From assembly GCA_025963265.1 (NCBI GenBank), contig JAOPUY010000338.1:1-10884 (forward strand): 10,884 nucleotides of DNA, given 5' to 3'. Within the stretch, counting starts at the first letter, position 1; each line of letters starts with the position of its first letter. Below, piece by piece: positions 6,425 to 10,884 of this stretch. A program made the position numbers and the translations under genes. Under the pieces are notes generated by a model. It was not told the origin of the DNA, did not search any database, and saw nothing but the letters and a program-made list of their open reading frames with translations. Source of the DNA: Frankiales bacterium. GTDB taxonomy: Bacteria > Actinomycetota > Actinomycetes > Mycobacteriales > Jatrophihabitantaceae.

Positions 6425-7063
6425 CTATGATGCCTCGGCCTGATGGATGAGCGAGACCAGCTCAGCCGCGTTAACGGGGCCGATGATCCGCCCGGCCAGG
6501 TGCCCAGTTCGGTCGAGGACCATCGTGCTCGGTATGCCTCGGATCGGAAGAACCTTCAGCCGCGCTAGCAGTGAGCTGTTTTGGTCGAACACCGAGGGGT
6601 AGCCGATACCGTCTGACGTCGCGAAGTCGATCGCGGCCGAGCGGGTGTCGGCCTCATCCAAGCCGACGAAATGGACTTGCTCGCTGGCCAAGGACCTCGA
6701 CAACGAGGCCAGCGTCGGCGATTCCTCGCGGCAGGGTCCACACCACGAAGCCCACACGTTGACGACGATGACGTCGCCGACGAACTGCGCGGAGGTGTAG
6801 GCATGGCCCTGAAGAGTCGTCCCGGCAACAGCCGGCACGGCCGGGCGATGTCCCGCGACGTACACGGTCAGGCCCACCCGATCCAGAGCTGATGATCCGG
6901 CCGCCCCCGGGGACGATGAATTACCGTCGGCGACCTGACCTCCGCACGCGGCCGTTGCCAGGCACAGCGCCAACGCCAACGCCAACGCCAACGCGACCCA
7001 TCGTCTCGTAAGTGCTCGAGCCAAACGGCGCGTCGTACGCGCGGATCTGGGGCAGGCCGCCAT
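6425..7063 (-). CDS. TlpA/ResA-like thioredoxin-fold lipoprotein
   Basis: Extracytoplasmic thiol-disulfide oxidoreductase. In the 212-aa form an Arg-rich N-terminus precedes a Leu/Ala hydrophobic core (22-36) and a lipobox-like T-A-A-C with Cys40, so a surface lipoprotein is likely; the -3 Thr is less usual than Leu. The thioredoxin domain starts near 78. The active site is WCGPC (Cys108, Cys111) in WASWCGPCREE, and the cis-proline is Pro178 in RGIPST. TlpA/ResA proteins keep cysteines of cytochrome c or CuA-site proteins reduced; next to an SCO gene, reduction of SCO or of the CuA cysteines is the natural inference. ATG 7063 lies 4 nt after the SCO stop; an in-frame TTG at 7078 has no better ribosome site. 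The signal core is encoded by a hexanucleotide repeat. Confidence 0.88.
   Translation of the reverse strand: MAACPRSARTTRRLARALTRRWVALALALALALCLATAACGGQVADGNSSSPGAAGSSALDRVGLTVYVAGHRPAVPAVAGTTLQGHAYTSAQFVGDVIVVNVWASWCGPCREESPTLASLSRSLASEQVHFVGLDEADTRSAAIDFATSDGIGYPSVFDQNSSLLARLKVLPIRGIPSTMVLDRTGHLAGRIIGPVNAAELVSLIHQAEAS
6968..6994. repeat. Hexanucleotide tandem repeat in a signal-peptide core
   Basis: Four and a half copies of CGCCAA on the plus strand, read as alternating Leu-Ala codons in the tlpA-like gene. A copy-number change would alter the hydrophobic core by two residues per unit without breaking the frame. Confidence 0.85.
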
Positions 7064-7067
7064 GACC

Positions 7068-7742
7068 TCACACGCCAAAGGGCTTAGTCAGTAGGGCGAG
7101 GTCGTGACGGTAGACATCGGGCGTCGCGTCTGACAGCCAGGCCAGGCGTGCCGTACCGTTGACGAAAGCCAAGACCTGCGTGCCATGTTCGACGTCGATC
7201 GTTCCGTCGGCCGCTGTGGTCGGCGGCTCCAACGGGACTCCGAGCGCGGCTCCGAGCGCGTCAACGTCGGCCACCGGGCCCCGCAGCCCGATAAATGGCC
7301 GCGGCAAGCCTGCGTCGAAGTTGGACAGCCACTTGGCCAAGACCGCGGCGGTGTCACGGACCGGGTCGCTCGTCACGAACACCGCCTGCACCGCCCGTTG
7401 CTCGGGTGGAGTCAGTCCACGCAACGCGATGCCGATATCCGCCACGGTCGTCGGGCACACGTCAGGGCAGTTCGTGAAGCCGAAGTAGAGAAGCAGGACG
7501 GGCTGGCGCCGCTGGAGCTCGGCCAGCGTGACGGCGCCCGCCCCGGAGCTGAGTTCGATGCCACCAACGGCGGCGGTGAGGACTTCCGGAACCCCAAGCA
7601 CGTCCCCGCGATAGCTGGACCCCAGCGCGGGTTGATCAGCTTTCCCCTGCCGCGGCTGAGAGCACGCAGTAAGCAGGCCGGCTGACAACGCAGTGGCGAG
7701 CACGGCGAGCAGCCAACTTCGGGCGCAGCGAGTGGTCAGCAT
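7068..7742 (-). CDS. sco1: SCO1/SenC-family copper chaperone lipoprotein
   Basis: Extracytoplasmic copper chaperone that helps build the CuA centre of oxidase subunit II. In the 224-aa form a basic, hydrophobic signal ends in the lipobox L-T-A-C with Cys27, so it is membrane-tethered. The thioredoxin-like domain has the copper site Cys-x3-Cys (Cys92 and Cys96 in FTNCPDVCPTT) and the distal ligand His186 (VEHGTQVLAF). SDP (126-128) and a KWLSNF segment also match the family. It precedes the tlpA-like gene by 4 nt, so the two are almost certainly co-transcribed and may work together in CuA assembly. I chose ATG 7742 as the better signal peptide; ATG 7763, seven residues longer, is possible. Neither has a clear ribosome site. 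Confidence 0.93.
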   Translation of the reverse strand: MLTTRCARSWLLAVLATALSAGLLTACSQPRQGKADQPALGSSYRGDVLGVPEVLTAAVGGIELSSGAGAVTLAELQRRQPVLLLYFGFTNCPDVCPTTVADIGIALRGLTPPEQRAVQAVFVTSDPVRDTAAVLAKWLSNFDAGLPRPFIGLRGPVADVDALGAALGVPLEPPTTAADGTIDVEHGTQVLAFVNGTARLAWLSDATPDVYRHDLALLTKPFGV

Positions 7743-7783
7743 GGTCAGCGACCATACGCCCATGAACGAGCAATGGGCAGACG

Positions 7784-7811
7784 AAAAAATTGCAGCCCCT
7801 GCTGCGGGGCT
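7784..7811 (-). terminator. Intrinsic terminator of the flavoprotein gene
   Basis: The minus strand reads AGCCCC, a 6-nt loop, GGGGCT (stem 7806-7811 with 7794-7799), then GCAA and six T (7784-7789). The stop codon of the flavoprotein gene (7810-7812) overlaps the stem. This is the clearest rho-independent terminator in the window. It separates that gene from sco and tlpA downstream. Confidence 0.75.
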
Positions 7812-8835
7812 ATCGCGCCAGCTGGTTCACCGCGAGCGAGAAGATCGCGGGGATCTTGGCCGCGGCCGGCACAATCAGGGGCGCGACGCGCGGTTGACCA
7901 CGCGCCCACAGCATCGTCTCGGTGATCACTCGGTAACGACGCGACGCCGCCATCCATCGCCGTTCGTAGTCAAGCGGCCGACCTCTGAGGACGCACCGCA
8001 CAAGCTCCGCGGCGCAAGACTGCGCGACCGATATACCCTCGCCGGTCAGCGCGTCGACGTATCCCGACGCGTCGCCGACGAGGAACACGCGGCCGGCGAC
8101 GCGACGCTTGCTCGTCTGGCGCAACGGTCCGGCCCCTCGCGGCTGCGTCACCCCATTCTGGCCGACTCGCCGCGCGACCGCCGGGAAGCCAGCCAGGTGT
8201 TCCGCGAACGCCGCTCGCCGGCTGCTGAGCACGGCGATGCTGACTAGGTCGGAGGCGACGGGCGTCACGTACAGCTCAGCCTCTCGCCCCCAGTGCACCT
8301 CCACGAAATCGGACCAGGGCGTCACCGCGAAATGCTGCCTGACTCCCCATCGCTTCAACGCGGCGGGCTTCGCGGCGAGCTCGAGGCCGAGTTGGCGGCG
8401 GATCGGCGAGTGCAGGCCGTCCGCAGCAGCGAGGTAGCTGGCTCGGAGACCGGCCACCGTCACCGACGTCTCGTCTTGGGCGACCTCGGTCGGGCGGTCC
8501 GAACAAAACCGGACCCCCAGCTCCAACGCTCGCTCCAGCAAGGCCGATTGCAGCCACGTGCGACGGATGCCGGCACCCGGTCCGAGGCGGAAGGTCGCCT
8601 GCGCTCGATGCTCGCCGGCCACGTACCGGATCCCAACGATCGGATGACCCTCGACGGCCACGCCGAGCTCTCCCAAGGCCCGCAACGCCCCTGGCATCAC
8701 GCCCTCGCCGCAGGCCTTGTCGATCGGGGCATCGCTTCTCGGATCGAGGACTACTGCCTCAAGGCCGGCGCGCGCGGCGTGGATGGCCGTGAATAGCCCT
8801 GCCGGTCCGGCGCCGACGACCACGAGGTCAATCAT
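7810..8835 (-). CDS. Geranylgeranyl-reductase-like FAD-dependent oxidoreductase
   Basis: Flavoprotein of the p-hydroxybenzoate-hydroxylase fold (GGR/FixC-like). In the 341-aa form the FAD dinucleotide site is at the N-terminus (VVVGAGPAG, Gly8-Gly13) with Asp31 ending the second strand. CGEGVMPG (42-49) is the conserved segment of this subgroup. The DG motif is at Asp139-Gly140 (AADGLHSPIRR), and the second FAD site is FLVGDASGYVDALTGEGI (251-268) with Asp255. Relatives reduce isoprenoid chains or hydroxylate aromatic or polyketide products; the substrate here cannot be told. ATG 8835 overlaps the upstream stop as ATGA. ATG 8844 (three residues longer) is also possible, while longer starts only read into the upstream gene. 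There is no obvious functional link to the oxidase genes. Confidence 0.86.
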   Translation of the reverse strand: MIDLVVVGAGPAGLFTAIHAARAGLEAVVLDPRSDAPIDKACGEGVMPGALRALGELGVAVEGHPIVGIRYVAGEHRAQATFRLGPGAGIRRTWLQSALLERALELGVRFCSDRPTEVAQDETSVTVAGLRASYLAAADGLHSPIRRQLGLELAAKPAALKRWGVRQHFAVTPWSDFVEVHWGREAELYVTPVASDLVSIAVLSSRRAAFAEHLAGFPAVARRVGQNGVTQPRGAGPLRQTSKRRVAGRVFLVGDASGYVDALTGEGISVAQSCAAELVRCVLRGRPLDYERRWMAASRRYRVITETMLWARGQPRVAPLIVPAAAKIPAIFSLAVNQLAR

Positions 8836-9083
8836 CCTTGCCATACCCGGTTGCGATGCCCGACCTGGGAGGTCCAGCGAAAGCGGAGCACCAGCGCGCG
8901 ATCGCCGACCGAGGGGCAGGGCACCTCGGAGAAGCACTCGACTCTCTCCGACTGGGCATACCGATGTTGAGCAAGCAACACGAGCACCGACGCTGGGGCG
9001 CAGCCAATCACGGTGAACTCGATGTCGCCATTTTCCAAACGTACGTGCTGGGGCAGCCCCATGCCAGAACCTAGGCCACGCAC
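8832..9083 (-). CDS. Small protein of unknown function, coupled to the flavoprotein gene
   Basis: An 83-residue reading frame I do not recognise. Its support is contextual. The TGA (8832-8834) overlaps the flavoprotein ATG in an ATGA, the typical sign of translational coupling, and third positions are roughly three-quarters G/C, as in real genes here. A central segment (about 18-40) reads like beta strands rich in I, V and L. There is no signal peptide or membrane helix, and Cys at 28, 50 and 56 form no known motif. The GTG at 9083 has only a weak GGAA 7 nt upstream; ATG 9062 would give 76 residues. It could also be the surviving C-terminal end of a longer decayed gene. Confidence 0.45.
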   Translation of the reverse strand: MRGLGSGMGLPQHVRLENGDIEFTVIGCAPASVLVLLAQHRYAQSERVECFSEVPCPSVGDRALVLRFRWTSQVGHRNRVWQG

Positions 9084-9220
9084 CTCGACGTTCCGAGCGC
9101 TGGCCCTGTCCTGCTGACCGCTGCTGGCTGAAGAATCGGTTGATCAGCCCGAATGCGGGCGTCCCTCGGGTGATTACATCCGAGACTAGAGCAGGCGTCG
9201 CATTTCGGCCTTGCCCGCGT

Positions 9221-9516
9221 TTAGGCGGTTAGTTGCGTGAACCAGATCGCGTTGCCGTCAGGATCGACAACCCTCGCCTTTCGACCCGCGCCCTCGACGA
9301 CAGCGATCGGGTCCGTAACGATGCCTCGGGCCTCAAGGCCGGCGCGGTGAGCCTCAAGATCACTAACGATGAGAATGACCTCGCCGCCACCCCGCGTGTA
9401 AGCCAATGCGGTGTCACGCTCTCCGACGTGTAACGCGGCGAACAGATACGGGAAGTCGGCCTGTGGGTCATCCAGACGCCCACGCTAACCGCTCGCAGTG
9501 GCCGAGGAATCGTCAA
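9221..9516 (-). pseudogene. Decayed VOC (glyoxalase/bleomycin-resistance) family gene
   Basis: The C-terminal half of a VOC-fold protein is intact: GGGEVILIVSDLEAHRAGLE, then EARGI and VVDPDGNAIWF near the end, the family signature of the last beta-alpha-beta unit. The frame is open for 87 codons (9224-9484) but is blocked upstream by TAG (9485-9487). The only start inside is a TTG at 9406, which would give 61 residues, too short for a VOC domain of about 120. In the +1 frame just upstream, 9516 to about 9470 reads TIPRPLRAVSVGV, which resembles the first strand of such a protein. A frameshift plus a deletion in the N-terminal half therefore fits best. Metal-binding residues of the first half are missing. 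Confidence 0.6.
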
Positions 9517-9561
9517 CTCGCCGGTCTATGCCGTCGAGCGCGGTCGCCGGCGGCGAGTTGA
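9513..9561. repeat. 11-bp inverted repeat in a gene-poor stretch
   Basis: The arms 9513-9523 and 9551-9561 are perfect reverse complements (TCAACTCGCCG) separated by 27 nt. They lie just upstream of the broken VOC gene. No transposase, target-site duplication or flanking T-run is visible. It may be an operator, an old insertion end or chance. Confidence 0.4.
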
Positions 9562-9830
9562 GCGACGATGCCATCGCCATCATCGATGCGGTGCTCACTT
9601 GTCGGAGTTCACCGCGCCGACGCGGTCGCGGCCAAGCCGCCGAACGTCTCGAAATTTGGCCCTAAAGCGCGCCAGTGACTCTGTTCGATGGGCCCTTTGA
9701 TACCCGTGAGCTGGCCGCCTTAGTGTAGCCGCAGAGATCGGATGAGCGATGCGCGGCCATGTGAAGGGATCGTTGAAGGGTCGAGATACACACGGTCGCG
9801 GATTCGTCAGGCCCGCTCCGCCTTCGGGCG
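9517..9830. other. Gene-poor stretch without a supported gene
   Basis: About 310 bp between the VOC remnant and the phosphoesterase gene. It holds the 11-bp inverted repeat, a short plus-strand frame (9498-9665, 55 codons, with ELSDDAIAIIDAVLT near its middle) that reads like a fragment of a lost gene, and a 5-bp hairpin beside the phosphoesterase stop. The minus-strand frame from 9834 to 9595 looks like noise. I see no RNA gene. Confidence 0.5.
9811..9829 (-). terminator. Short hairpin after the phosphoesterase gene
   Basis: GCCCG (9811-9815) pairs with CGGGC (9825-9829) across a 9-nt loop, starting 2 nt after the phosphoesterase stop (9831-9833). The stem is only 5 bp and no T-run follows, so this is a weak terminator candidate. 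Confidence 0.25.
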
Positions 9831-10884
9831 TCAACGTCGCCGGTGGTGTCCGGTGAGACCGGGAAGTACCTGGGTCCCCTCCTTCTGAACCGCGGTCAGC
9901 GCGGCCGGGTTCAGTCCCAGCACCGACAGGATCGTCGGCGCGACCTGGGTGGTCTCGACGGGGTGCGAGTTGACCTGGGCCTTGATCCCGGGGCCGTTGA
10001 CGACCATTAGGACGTGCGTGTCGCCGGTGTTCATGCCGCCGTGCTCGGCGAGCTTGGTCGGCCCGGAGTAAACGACGCCGACTTGGACCTTGCCGAACAC
10101 GTCTGGGTAGTGGCCGTTGTTGACCTTCACGCCGAAGAACTTCGCGGCGTCAGCTCCGGCCCAGATCTCGGCGAGTCCTGAGTGCTGGACGGTCACTGGG
10201 TTGTCGTTGACGTCCTGGCCCTGGGCCGTGTGGCTCCAGAGGTAGTTCTTGACGAAGTTGTCGGCGGTCTGCGAGTTGTCGGACAGATAGGACTGCCATA
10301 GGTCGTCGTCGGTGCCGGCCACGATGAGCTTCGAGTTGGTCGGGTGCGTCTTGGCCCAGGCGGCGTTGATCGCGTCGATGATCGGGCCGTCCGGGACGGT
10401 GACGAGCTGGTTCGGATTCTGAGGTGACTGGCCGTGCTTGGCGGTGACGATGATCGTGGTGGACTTGGCGAGGCCTTCCTTGCGAATGGCGGCCACCATG
10501 CGTCCGAGCTGGGCGTTGACGTAGTCCAGGGCGCTGGAGACGACCGGCCCCGGGACGACTTTGCCGTTGACCAGCTGATAGCCCCCAGCTTGCGGGACGC
10601 TGGTGGTGTAGTTGCCATTCTTGTCCGGTCCGATCAGCGTGGTCGGGTCCGAGATGATCTTCTGGGCGACCGAAAGGGTCTGGAAGTTCAGGCCGAAGAT
10701 CGCGGGCGTGCCGACCTTCGTCTTGCCCGAGTGGTCGCGACCGTCGATCTCGTTGAGCACCGCTTGGACCTTGTAGCCGTCGTACTGCTTCGTGGCGGCG
10801 TCGATGTGGGCCCAGTCGTCGTCCTGTGGGTACGGAACGCCGTTTGGCTCGACGGCTTGGGAGTCGATCTCCGGAGAGAACAGG
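9831..10884 (-). CDS. Alkaline-phosphatase-superfamily phosphoesterase, C-terminal part (runs off right edge)
   Basis: Type I phosphodiesterase/nucleotide pyrophosphatase-like hydrolase; the 350 visible residues are the C-terminal part, and the nucleophile region is outside the window. Numbering from the first visible residue: VGTPAIFGLNFQ (57-68) is typical of the subfamily. TAKHGQSP (147-154) carries the metal-ligand His150, with Lys149 where many relatives have Asp (DHG). EHGGMNTGDTHV (280-291) carries His281, the late metal-ligand region, and VAPTIL (314-319) is the usual C-terminal helix start. Such enzymes are usually exported and cleave phosphate mono- or diesters; substrate and signal peptide cannot be judged from this piece. 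The protein ends in a short basic tail (GHHRRR). It has no evident link to the oxidase genes. Confidence 0.85.
   Translation of the reverse strand, partial: LFSPEIDSQAVEPNGVPYPQDDDWAHIDAATKQYDGYKVQAVLNEIDGRDHSGKTKVGTPAIFGLNFQTLSVAQKIISDPTTLIGPDKNGNYTTSVPQAGGYQLVNGKVVPGPVVSSALDYVNAQLGRMVAAIRKEGLAKSTTIIVTAKHGQSPQNPNQLVTVPDGPIIDAINAAWAKTHPTNSKLIVAGTDDDLWQSYLSDNSQTADNFVKNYLWSHTAQGQDVNDNPVTVQHSGLAEIWAGADAAKFFGVKVNNGHYPDVFGKVQVGVVYSGPTKLAEHGGMNTGDTHVLMVVNGPGIKAQVNSHPVETTQVAPTILSVLGLNPAALTAVQKEGTQVLPGLTGHHRRR

Noticed and set aside
9147..9160. GCCCG-AATG-CGGGC hairpin upstream of the small unknown gene
   Set aside because: Only 5 bp, no T-run, about 60 nt from the nearest stop; not distinguishable from chance in GC-rich DNA.
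9498..9665. Plus-strand 55-codon frame with ELSDDAIAIIDAVLT, perhaps a nitroreductase N-terminus
   Set aside because: Too short, turns into an Arg-rich tail, has no ribosome site, and the nitroreductase likeness rests on only a few residues; kept as a possible fragment.
9595..9834. Minus-strand 79-codon frame after the phosphoesterase
   Set aside because: TTG start overlapping the previous stop, irregular composition, no recognisable pattern.
1..10884. Search for tRNA, rRNA, CRISPR arrays, IS elements and phage genes
   Set aside because: No cloverleaf, no spaced repeats, no transposase or integrase motifs were seen on either strand.

Overview
The window looks like chromosomal DNA of a high-GC, aerobic Gram-positive bacterium, most likely an actinomycete. 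The grounds are strong G/C bias at third codon positions, frequent GTG starts, lipoprotein-type SCO and TlpA proteins, and a small membrane protein with an EWP motif of a kind I associate with actinobacteria. I cannot place the genus. Nothing points to a phage, plasmid, IS element, CRISPR array, tRNA or rRNA.

Left part (1-3942, minus strand): a four-gene terminal oxidase operon reading right to left. It encodes a membrane-anchored cupredoxin-like protein, cytochrome c oxidase subunit II with a complete CuA motif, subunit I, and subunit III (cut by the left edge). Subunits I and III overlap by ATGA. Subunit I has all heme and CuB ligands and the D-pathway acid. It lacks the K-channel lysine (Leu417) and the Mg/Mn-site aspartate (Gly467), and it carries two extra N-terminal membrane helices. 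A 15-bp perfect inverted repeat lies just inside its reading frame and covers a second plausible start codon.

Middle part (3943-7763): a divergent promoter region, then ctaG and a small EWP membrane protein on the plus strand. These converge on ctaB (heme O synthase), with a hairpin spanning both stop codons. Upstream of ctaB on the minus strand is an SCO1/SenC copper chaperone followed by a TlpA/ResA-like thioredoxin lipoprotein. Together these genes supply heme O (ctaB), CuB (ctaG) and CuA (sco plus thiol reductant), so the block is an oxidase with its own assembly kit. Heme A synthase (ctaA) is not in the window.

Right part (7784-10884, minus strand): a good intrinsic terminator isolates a geranylgeranyl-reductase-like flavoprotein gene, which is translationally coupled to a small unrecognised gene. 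Next come a decayed VOC/glyoxalase gene, a gene-poor stretch with an inverted repeat, and the C-terminal part of an alkaline-phosphatase-superfamily phosphoesterase that runs off the right edge.
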